IMG/VR virus record: IMGVR_UViG_3300042922_000352
Span: 1 to 29,475 of that record
DNA length: 29,475 nucleotides
From: a virus
Strand: one strand, 5' to 3'
Under the pieces are notes generated by a model that did not search any database, was not told the origin of the DNA, and worked only from the letters and a program-made list of their open reading frames with translations. This document shows, in pieces, positions 22,745 to 27,862 of the stretch (position 1 is its first letter; every line of letters starts with the position of its first letter). Made by a program: the position numbers and the translations under genes.

Positions 22745-23195
22745 GCTTGTCCTCCTTGTATTCTATTTCCACTCTCTTAAGCATTAATTCTATGTAGCTT
22801 GTGTATTGGTTTGTCTCTACCAAAGAAAAATTAACTTTATGTATTGCGAGCTGTTCAATTAGTTTTTCCCAAAGGTCTGGATTCTTGACAGGTTTGTTTC
22901 CAACTGTCCAGTTTTCTATATTCCATTTGTAGTAGTATTTGTTGATCATGATTTCAGTTAGATAGCGGTTATCTATACTCAGATTAACTGTACATGGTTT
23001 GGTTAAGTAGGATAATGCTTCTATGCAAGCTGTTAAGGCTATTCGGTTCTTGCTTGTGTTAGTAAGTCCCCCGAAGTATTCTCTTGTTTCTGGTTCTTTG
23101 TTGGCTTTTATGTACTCTAGGATTATTCCGTAAGTGCCCTTACCTTTGCTTTGGTGCCCTTGGTGGGTAGTGTTTATATATATGCTTACTTCCAT
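22728..23195 (-). CDS. RNase H-like protein, catalytic residues mostly replaced
   Basis: 155 aa. The RNase HI fold is visible: VSIYINTTHQGHQSKGKGTYGIIL (first two strands), NTSKNRIALTACIEALSYL (the strand-helix that normally holds the catalytic Glu), then VNLSIDNRYLTEIM (third metal Asp retained) and NWTVGNKPVKNPDLWEKLIEQL (terminal helix). The first catalytic Asp is Asn/Thr (INTT for TDGS) and the Glu is Ala (RIAL for RAEL). Either it lost nuclease activity or acts as a structural or nucleic-acid-binding relative. Part of the early operon. Confidence 0.78.
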   Translation of the reverse strand: MEVSIYINTTHQGHQSKGKGTYGIILEYIKANKEPETREYFGGLTNTSKNRIALTACIEALSYLTKPCTVNLSIDNRYLTEIMINKYYYKWNIENWTVGNKPVKNPDLWEKLIEQLAIHKVNFSLVETNQYTSYIELMLKRVEIEYKEDKHGEIR

Positions 23196-23204
23196 GGAAC
23201 CTCC

Positions 23205-23432
23205 TTAGATTTTTCCGCTTTGTAAGTAGGTATCTAGGTTGTAATCATTAAGGCCGAAAAGCTTGTAAAGAATTAATAGTGCTATTCCTGTAAATATTGC
23301 AAAGCAAACTATTCTTGCTAATGATCTAACCTTTATCTCCCTTACGACTCCTTTATTTTCCATAACCTCACATGTTTTATTTACTTCCCATGCAAAGACG
23401 ATTAGTATTAGTACGTTAAATATTAGTAACAT
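23205..23432 (-). CDS. Small membrane protein, two transmembrane segments
   Basis: 75 aa from the ATG at 23432, which has AGGAGG 7 nt upstream; longer in-frame extensions overlap the rep gene and were dropped. Hydrophobic segment 1 is LLIFNVLILIVFAWEV near residue 2-17, and segment 2 is IVCFAIFTGIALLILYKL near 42-60, separated by a charged loop (CEVMENKGVVREIKVR). Function unknown. Follows the Rep gene by 20 nt. Confidence 0.6.
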   Translation of the reverse strand: MLLIFNVLILIVFAWEVNKTCEVMENKGVVREIKVRSLARIVCFAIFTGIALLILYKLFGLNDYNLDTYLQSGKI

Positions 23433-23452
23433 TTTTAGTCCTCCTATCCTTT

Positions 23453-24250
23453 TTATGGTTCTTCTCTTCCGTGGCTGCGTATTTCCTTTATTCTGTATTC
23501 CGTATAGTGATAGTAGCTCATTCCTGTATAGGGATTTACTCCATAGTGTATAGACTCTTGGTCTATGTAATAACCTGGTGTTGGTTCTGCTCCATTCTCT
23601 ATTAGTTTTCTTACTGTCCATCTTCTATGTTGTGTTCTCTCTGGCTCTGGTCGTATTAAGTTGCGAGATGAAGAGTAACTTACCAGTTCTTTTCTTTCCT
23701 TTTCCGAGAAAAGACTTAACTGTCCTTCCATTTCCTCGTCTGGTTGTTTTACAATATAGTTTGCAAGTTTCTTGTATCCGCCATACTCATAGACACTCTG
23801 AAAATTTACACGGCCATTAGTCCAACATTTTTGTATTGTTATATCTGTATCTGGTTTTCCTCTTGACCTGTTTATAAGGATGTGGATGTGGATTCCTCCA
23901 TGCTCTCCAATTTCTATCCGATATATAAATTTGAATATCTCTCCGCACTTCTTATATGTTTTTCTCATTAGCTCTAGAAACTTTTTTAGGTCTTCTTTTA
24001 CTTCCTCTATTGTTTTCCTTATTCCTTCTGGATATTTCAAAGTATTCCATAAATCATCTGGAACAAAATTGGCTTTTATAAGCCTTCTCATTTTCTTTTC
24101 TCTATTTGTTTGGTTTTGCTTTTTAATCTGTTCGGGAGTAGCCTTTTTCTTCTTGGTTCGCTTTTCCCCTTTAGCTCCATACTTTCCTGCGTATTTATAC
24201 TCGTACTCATTGGAGTTGGTAAATTCCCACTTATCTTTCCAGTATGCCAT
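23453..24250 (-). CDS. HUH endonuclease replication protein (Rep-like)
   Basis: 265 aa. ATG at 24250, with AGGAG about 10 nt upstream. A basic N-terminus (YKYAGKYGAKGEKRTKKKK) precedes a helical segment, then the HUH signature EIGEHGGIHIHILINRSRG (HIH at 121-123) and the tyrosine motif YEYGGYKKLANYIVKQPDEE (Tyr165 the likely nucleophile). A conserved-looking tail (RRWTVRKLIENGAEPTPGYYID) completes it. Family role: nicks one strand and starts rolling-circle replication of plasmids and phages. No other replication gene is visible in the region. A relaxase role is the main alternative. Confidence 0.85.
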   Translation of the reverse strand: MAYWKDKWEFTNSNEYEYKYAGKYGAKGEKRTKKKKATPEQIKKQNQTNREKKMRRLIKANFVPDDLWNTLKYPEGIRKTIEEVKEDLKKFLELMRKTYKKCGEIFKFIYRIEIGEHGGIHIHILINRSRGKPDTDITIQKCWTNGRVNFQSVYEYGGYKKLANYIVKQPDEEMEGQLSLFSEKERKELVSYSSSRNLIRPEPERTQHRRWTVRKLIENGAEPTPGYYIDQESIHYGVNPYTGMSYYHYTEYRIKEIRSHGREEP

Positions 24251-24323
24251 TTATACCCGTCTCCTAATCTAACTTTAATATACTTAGAATGTTATTTAAG
24301 GTTGGCTTAACCTCTTCATGAAT

Positions 24324-24352
24324 TTGACAAAACGGTACAAACGTGCTATACT
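24324..24352 (+). promoter_or_regulatory. Sigma-A promoter reading against the operon
   Basis: TTGACA (24324-24329), exact 17-bp spacer, TATACT (24347-24352) on the plus strand. It faces the terminator hairpin 36 nt downstream and the minus-strand operon runs the other way, so the transcript would be short and antisense to the rep leader. Confidence 0.7.
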
Positions 24353-24358
24353 TTATGT

Positions 24359-24424
24359 ATTATATTTTTTAATAGCAATTTGTATCGTTACCTGTCTAAT
24401 TCCCGTTAGACAGGTAATTTTTCT
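24359..24424 (+). ncRNA. Putative antisense (counter-transcribed) RNA in the rep leader
   Basis: From the predicted start near 24359 to the T-tract ending about 24422 this gives an RNA of about 65 nt with no ORF. It is complementary to the mRNA leader 110-170 nt upstream of the HUH rep start and to the last codons of the gene before it. The arrangement mirrors plasmid copy-number control RNAs. Prediction from sequence only. Confidence 0.55.
24388..24422 (+). terminator. Strong intrinsic terminator (or Rep origin hairpin)
   Basis: A perfect 12-bp inverted repeat, TTACCTGTCTAA (24388-24399) with its complement (24406-24417), loop TTCCCG, followed by TTTTT on the plus strand. Minus strand has no T-tract after it. 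A Rep nick-site hairpin is an alternative reading, given the HUH rep next to it. Confidence 0.75.
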
Positions 24425-24594
24425 TGTCTTTCACTCTTGTACCAGTATTGATTGTGAATATCTTTGTAAAACAAATATCTTACGTTTACATTGGTATGTC
24501 CTCTTGTAATACTGCCTATGTACTTTAATTCTTCGGGCTTGTCCTTTTCTGTAAAGCTCGTAGCATTGTTCCAGGCGATATCTAGTTCGTTCAT
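24406..24594 (-). CDS. Hypothetical small protein
   Basis: 62 aa, ATG at 24594 overlapping the stop of the Spo0A-C gene (ATGA). Acidic N-terminus (LDIAWNNATSFTEKDKP), then basic and aromatic (VRYLFYKDIHNQYWYKSERQ). Its last codons lie inside the terminator-like hairpin, so its mRNA end would be complementary to the small antisense RNA. No function recognised. Confidence 0.6.
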   Translation of the reverse strand: MNELDIAWNNATSFTEKDKPEELKYIGSITRGHTNVNVRYLFYKDIHNQYWYKSERQEKLPV

Positions 24595-24923
24595 GCTTTC
24601 TTTACCTCATAGACAATGTACGCAATAAAATTCTTGTTTGTTTCCCCTCCAGAGTCATGTCCGAAATATTTCATCAGGACTTCTTTTTCTGCTTTTTCGA
24701 AAGCTGTTATTATCCCGTGTCTAATTGCTCTTTCTACTTTTGTTTTGCTGCTATCGCATTCATTTCCGATTATTTCGTATAACCCTCCTGCTTTGCATAT
24801 GTAATCAGCTTTGCTTTCATCTGCAACGATTAGCTCTACGGCTTTTTTTATAAATTTGAATCCTAAGTTCCCCATCGGTATTCTTAGCTCTTTTAAAATT
24901 TCAACAATTTTATTTTCTAGCAT
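24591..24923 (-). CDS. Spo0A C-terminal domain protein (no receiver domain)
   Basis: 110 aa, ATG at 24923 with AAAAGGAG 7 nt upstream (a longer version to 24950 overlaps the previous gene). The whole protein follows the DNA-binding domain of Spo0A: an N-terminal helix pair (ILKELRIPMGNLGFKFIKKA), the recognition region KTKVERAIRHGIITAF matching Spo0A SRVERAIRHAIEVAW, and the FGHDS...NKNFIAYIVYEVK end matching the domain's last helix. There is no receiver. Role is inferred: competing for or adding to Spo0A-box regulation, or controlling the phage. Confidence 0.88.
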   Translation of the reverse strand: MLENKIVEILKELRIPMGNLGFKFIKKAVELIVADESKADYICKAGGLYEIIGNECDSSKTKVERAIRHGIITAFEKAEKEVLMKYFGHDSGGETNKNFIAYIVYEVKKA

Positions 24924-25167
24924 GTTTTTTCTCCTTTTCTTTAATAACACATCCTTGCGCTATTTCCGCATATGTGAAAGATTCTAATGTTTTAAAATCT
25001 TCTCCCTTTCCAACAAGAACAATATTAGGATACTTTTTAATGATTTTTGCTTTGGTTCTCGTTGTACAACTTGTCCTGCCGTCAGTTTCTTTTCCTTCTT
25101 TAACGATAATGACTCTGTCGCCTTCTCTTAGTATTTTGCTATTTTCTCTTAATTCTTTTGATGTCAT
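24910..25167 (-). CDS. Hypothetical small basic protein
   Basis: 85 aa, ATG at 25167 with AAAGGAG 8 nt upstream. Contains EGDRVIIVKEG and TKAKIIKKYPNIVLVGKGEDFKTLESFTYAEIAQ, a small beta-barrel-like pattern (SH3-like), with a Lys-rich C-terminus. Function unknown. Second to last before the HUH/Spo0A-C block in reading order. Confidence 0.65.
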   Translation of the reverse strand: MTSKELRENSKILREGDRVIIVKEGKETDGRTSCTTRTKAKIIKKYPNIVLVGKGEDFKTLESFTYAEIAQGCVIKEKEKKHARK

Positions 25168-25203
25168 GCATTAATCTCCTTTGGCTTGTCCATTCGTTAC
25201 CGT

Positions 25204-25368
25204 TTACACGGTTTTCTCCTTTGTTACTGGTACGTAGCCTATTGCCCTTAGTGCCCTGTCATTTATTGCAATACCTATCTCTTTCTGTTTTTCAGGACTT
25301 AGAGTTTCCCATAGGTGGTATTCACCATCTATTTTTATATGGATTCTTGTTGTATATTTAGTTTTCAT
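25204..25368 (-). CDS. Hypothetical 54-aa protein
   Basis: ATG at 25368 with GGAGGTGG 5 nt upstream; TAA at 25206-25204. 54 residues (begins MKTKYTTRIHIKIDGEYHLW, then ETLSPEKQKEIGIAINDRAL). The pattern (IKIDGE.H.W..LS.E....IGIA.N..ALRA.GY) occurs in small early phage proteins of clostridia as I recall them. Function unknown. Confidence 0.75.
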   Translation of the reverse strand: MKTKYTTRIHIKIDGEYHLWETLSPEKQKEIGIAINDRALRAIGYVPVTKEKTV

Positions 25369-25443
25369 GGGTACCACCTCCAGTTAAAATATATGCTCTA
25401 CTGTTTGTACTTGTTTCTTTTTCTTTCTTCGTCTTCTGCCGTG

Positions 25444-25608
25444 CTAGGCAGATTGTTTGTTGTCCCGAAACATAGCTATATCTTTTAATGCGCTCTTGTA
25501 AATAGAAAATGCTTTTCTCTCTTCTGGTCCTAGCATGGAAAGAATTTCTGCAACTTCCATTCCTTCTTGTATGTCCTGCTCTGTTAGATGCTTATAGGAT
25601 CTACTCAT
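25444..25608 (-). CDS. Small helical early protein, first gene of the early operon
   Basis: 54 aa, ATG at 25608 with GGAG 8 nt upstream; an in-frame extension to 25626 lacks an RBS. Helical, charged (QDIQEGMEVAEILSMLGPEE, then SIYKSALKDIAMFR). It is the first gene after the leftward promoter and lies beside the repressor, so it may act in the switch, but no Cro-like helix-turn-helix is obvious. Confidence 0.65.
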   Translation of the reverse strand: MSRSYKHLTEQDIQEGMEVAEILSMLGPEERKAFSIYKSALKDIAMFRDNKQSA

Positions 25609-25649
25609 GGTATCAACTCCTTTCATATGGGTTCTATTTGTGTTCTAAT

Positions 25650-25663
25650 CACATTATAATGTG
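25650..25663. promoter_or_regulatory. Palindromic operator 1
   Basis: CACATTATAATGTG, a perfect palindrome, overlaps the -10 of the leftward early promoter. Half-site CACATT recurs in operator 2; likely repressor binding site. Confidence 0.7.
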
Positions 25664-25681
25664 CTCCAATGTCATTGTCAA
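25653..25681 (-). promoter_or_regulatory. Early leftward sigma-A promoter
   Basis: TTGACA (25681-25676), 17-bp spacer, TATAAT (25658-25653), exact consensus. Operator 1 covers the -10. Confidence 0.85.
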
Positions 25682-25695
25682 GCATTATTTTGTGA

Positions 25696-25724
25696 TTGAC
25701 ACACATTTTTTAATGTGATATTAT
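25696..25724 (+). promoter_or_regulatory. Repressor promoter (rightward)
   Basis: TTGACA (25696-25701), 17-bp spacer, TATTAT (25719-25724). The spacer contains operator 2, so the repressor can control its own promoter. Confidence 0.8.
25702..25717. promoter_or_regulatory. Palindromic operator 2
   Basis: CACATT and AATGTG arms separated by TTTT, the same half-site as operator 1 with 4 instead of 2 central bases, placed in the repressor promoter spacer. Confidence 0.6.
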
Positions 25725-25748
25725 TTATCAGTGGGAGGTGATGAATTT

Positions 25749-26138
25749 TTGAATGTGAATAACAGGATTAAGTTATTAAGGAAAGATTACTTAAAATTAA
25801 CTCAGGAACAATTTTCCGATGCTATATCTATAAGCAGAGCTAACTTGGGTAGTATAGAGGTCGAGAGAATAAATGTTACTGATAGGGTTGTTCAAGATAT
25901 TTGTAGGGAATTTAATGTAAGTGAAGTATGGCTTAGAAATGGTGAAGGTGAAGTATTTATCTCTTTCCCGATAGAAGATGAATTTTTTCGAGCTGCTGCC
26001 GAGTTATCTAAAGAGGGTGACGAATTTATAATCGCAGGAGTTGTTGAGTACTGGAAATTAGACAAAGATAGCCGTTCTATTTTAAAAAATTATTTATTAC
26101 ATATTGCTGATAGAATAAAAAAAGAAGAGCAGTCTTAA
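25749..26138 (+). CDS. CI-like phage repressor (XRE family), no peptidase domain
   Basis: 129 aa. Start taken as TTG at 25749, where GGAGGTGA ends 7 nt upstream; GTG at 25755 is an alternative. Residues about 1-65 are an XRE helix-turn-helix (NRIKLLRKDYLKLTQEQFSD, then AISISRANLGSIEVERINVT). The remaining 60 residues (FPIEDEFFRAAAELSKEGDE..., KLDKDSRSILKNYLLHIAD) are helical and show no S24 protease motif. It lies between divergent promoters and shares its intergenic operators. Role: keeps lytic genes off; must be removed by something other than self-cleavage on induction. Confidence 0.85.
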   Translation: MNVNNRIKLLRKDYLKLTQEQFSDAISISRANLGSIEVERINVTDRVVQDICREFNVSEVWLRNGEGEVFISFPIEDEFFRAAAELSKEGDEFIIAGVVEYWKLDKDSRSILKNYLLHIADRIKKEEQS

Positions 26139-26157
26139 TTCTGCTCTTCTTTTTTTA
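26121..26157. terminator. Bidirectional intrinsic terminator
   Basis: AAAGAAGAGCAG and its complement (26121-26132, 26141-26152) around an 8-nt loop, with T-tracts on both strands. It ends the repressor transcript (stem overlaps its stop) and the convergent 42-aa gene. Confidence 0.85.
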
Positions 26158-26283
26158 TTGAAGATATTTAAGGATTGTGTAAACTTTAATAAGAACCGTC
26201 TTTTCCGTGGTCTCATCTGTTAATTTATGTATGAGTTTCTTATACTCTTCCAGTTCATTCTCTGGCCTTTTCTCCTTCTCCAT
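26155..26283 (-). CDS. 42-aa protein under LexA control (candidate antirepressor)
   Basis: ATG at 26283 with AGGGGG about 5 nt upstream, TAA at 26157-26155 inside the bidirectional terminator. The peptide (begins MEKEKRPENELEEYKKLIHK, ends VYTILKYLQ) is helical and charged with a hydrophobic C-terminus (KTVLIKVYTILKYL), a possible protein-binding surface. It has its own promoter carrying a LexA box and lies convergent to the repressor gene. Together these suggest an SOS-induced protein that acts on the repressor, like Tum of phage 186 in principle; the function is inferred and no homologue is named. Confidence 0.65.
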   Translation of the reverse strand: MEKEKRPENELEEYKKLIHKLTDETTEKTVLIKVYTILKYLQ

Positions 26284-26325
26284 AATAACCCCCTGTGCCT
26301 TTGTTAACTGTCATTTGTTTCCTTT

Positions 26326-26354
26326 ATTATAGAACGTTTGTTCGTATTTTGCAA
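26326..26354 (-). promoter_or_regulatory. Sigma-A promoter overlapped by a LexA (SOS) box
   Basis: TTGCAA (26354-26349), 17-bp spacer, TATAAT (26331-26326). The spacer ends in GAACAAACGTTC (26343-26332), an exact GAAC-N4-GTTC Firmicute LexA core flanked by C on one side, directly next to the -10. LexA bound there would block RNA polymerase. Confidence 0.78.
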
Positions 26355-26427
26355 GCTATTTATTTATTCCCCCCTTTATGCCATATTATACCAATTTGGA
26401 TTATATTTGGAAATAGATTTTAGAAAA

Positions 26428-26445
26428 TGTCCGCACGTGCGGACA
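26428..26445 (-). terminator. 18-bp perfect palindrome, probable terminator of the XRE gene
   Basis: TGTCCGCACGTGCGGACA, GC-rich in an AT-rich gap. As RNA on the minus strand it folds as a 7-bp stem with ACGT loop followed by ATTTTCT, a plausible short terminator after the XRE gene. A protein-binding operator is an equal alternative because the palindrome has no spacer. Confidence 0.55.
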
Positions 26446-26490
26446 AATATTTTAATGGGTTGTTTTTTCTTGGTGTGCAAGTTATACTAA

Positions 26491-26697
26491 TTATTTATAC
26501 TCTGATTCGAATAGTTCTGTTATTCTTACCCCTAATGCCTTTGCAATGGCTTCTAGTTCAATTACATTAACAGGCGATTTCCCTTTCTTCGGATTCTCTA
26601 TATCGCCTATTCTTGATTTCTTAATCCCTGTAAGTTTTACTAATTTTCTCGTAGATATTCTCTTTTCTGTCCGTATCTTTCCTATGTTTATTTTCAA
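26491..26697 (-). CDS. XRE family regulator
   Basis: 68 aa, TTG at 26697 with AAGGTGAT upstream. A nearly minimal helix-turn-helix: IGKIRTEKRISTRKLVKLTG, then IKKSRIGDIENPKKGKSPVN, and a last helix (IELEAIAKALGVRITELFES). A small Cro/CI-type regulator. It is divergent from the membrane-protein/integrase operon, so it may control that operon or the lysogeny switch. Confidence 0.85.
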   Translation of the reverse strand: MKINIGKIRTEKRISTRKLVKLTGIKKSRIGDIENPKKGKSPVNVIELEAIAKALGVRITELFESEYK

Positions 26698-26803
26698 TCT
26701 TGCATCACCTTGTATTATTGTACAGGGTCTGAGAGATTAAATCTTGTGGTTTATTTTTCCTTTACTGTTATTATATGTATTTGTTTTAATTTGTAGTATA
26801 TGG

Positions 26804-26832
26804 TTGATTTTTACATAAATTTAAATTATGAT
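26804..26832 (+). promoter_or_regulatory. Sigma-A promoter of the membrane-protein/integrase operon
   Basis: TTGATT (26804-26809), 17-bp spacer, TATGAT (26827-26832), 29 bp before the TM2 gene start. Confidence 0.65.
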
Positions 26833-26861
26833 AATTCTATAGTTAAGTGGGAGGTTGTATT

Positions 26862-27275
26862 ATGCATGACGATAAAGATATAAGTAATAAGAGTCAAATG
26901 TTGACTTTGGTTTTATTGTTATTGTTTGGTCGATTGGGGTTGCATAGGTTTTATGTAGGAAAATATTTTACAGGTTTAATTTATTTATTGGTTGGTAGCA
27001 CATCTATAGTATTAGATGTTATAGGTTTTCAATTTGCTTTAATCGCTCAGGTTGTTTACTTTTTATTTTTTATCTTGGATGTATATGCTCTGTATTCTGA
27101 TAGTTTTACAGATTCCAAGGGGAGATTATTAACAAGTGCTAAAGCATTGGAATATGACACATACAAAGAAAGAGATCGAATGTTGTTCGATGATAAGCTC
27201 AATAAAATATTGGTAATTTTATTTGGATTTGCTTTTTATATCGTTTATTTAATAGTTGTAAATTTCGTATTGTAG
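26862..27275 (+). CDS. TM2 domain membrane protein
   Basis: 137 aa, ATG at 26862 with GGGAGG 7 nt upstream (a longer version from 26847 lies over the RBS). The TM2 signature is visible: LLLLFGRLGLHRFYVGKYFTGLIYLLVG (G-x-HRFYVGK with two hydrophobic helices), a further hydrophobic stretch (ALIAQVVYFLFFILDVYALY) and a C-terminal one (NKILVILFGFAFYIVYLIVV). About four membrane segments. Position between switch and integrase, in a lysogen-expressed operon, suggests lysogenic conversion or superinfection exclusion; this is inference. Confidence 0.8.
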   Translation: MHDDKDISNKSQMLTLVLLLLFGRLGLHRFYVGKYFTGLIYLLVGSTSIVLDVIGFQFALIAQVVYFLFFILDVYALYSDSFTDSKGRLLTSAKALEYDTYKERDRMLFDDKLNKILVILFGFAFYIVYLIVVNFVL

Positions 27276-27285
27276 GGGGTGTATT

Positions 27286-27846
27286 ATGGGTCTGTTCGGT
27301 AAATCACTTGACGATATGGCAAGGAAAGAAATGGAGTTGCGGAAAGGTTATGTTTCTCGTACTCCTGGTGAAGAGGTCAATGTCAAGATTGATGATCTTA
27401 GAAGTGATGATATAGTAAAAAATGCAAATATTGAGGTTGCCAAGTTGAATTATGGCATTGCTAGGTTGACTAAGTATGCATTGTATGTATTAGTTGCATT
27501 GATTTTTATTGCTGTGTTGCTTACTGTGGTCGAAAATGCAATAAAACCTAAACCTGATTATGAATTATTTCAACGAAATGCGGGTATATATCTTGAGCTG
27601 AATGGAGCAGTAAGTGATTACAGATTTATAGATGACGATATCGTCAGTGTTACAGTCGATGATTCATGGTTCAATAGTTCCAAGTTATCAAAGGTTCGAT
27701 TTTGTACTGCTATAAGAAATGGTTTGACTGCATTCGGTCTTAAGTATCACGTTGTGGAAGATGATTATATCTATACTGTTTTTTACGATAGTGCAGGTGT
27801 TAAGGTTGCGAAGCCTAATTGGGATAGTTTTGATATTTTGTATTGA
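27286..27846 (+). CDS. Single-pass membrane protein with extracellular domain
   Basis: 186 aa, ATG at 27286 with AGGGGGTG. N-terminal ~60 residues hydrophilic (LFGKSLDDMARKEMELRKGY), transmembrane segment about 62-83 (TKYALYVLVALIFIAVLLTV), then about 100 residues with a Tyr/Asp-rich beta pattern (YRFIDDDIVSVTVDDSWFNSSK, RFCTAIRNGLTAFGLKYHVV). Ends 16 nt before the integrase. Not a domain I recognise; probably a surface or exclusion protein co-expressed with the TM2 protein. Confidence 0.7.
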   Translation: MGLFGKSLDDMARKEMELRKGYVSRTPGEEVNVKIDDLRSDDIVKNANIEVAKLNYGIARLTKYALYVLVALIFIAVLLTVVENAIKPKPDYELFQRNAGIYLELNGAVSDYRFIDDDIVSVTVDDSWFNSSKLSKVRFCTAIRNGLTAFGLKYHVVEDDYIYTVFYDSAGVKVAKPNWDSFDILY

Positions 27847-27862
27847 TAATTGGAGGTATGGT

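Noticed and set aside
27752-27862. Upstream extension of the integrase frame
   Set aside because: It overlaps the preceding gene and lacks an RBS, while the ATG at 27863 has GGAGG at 6 nt and starts right before the catalytic motif.
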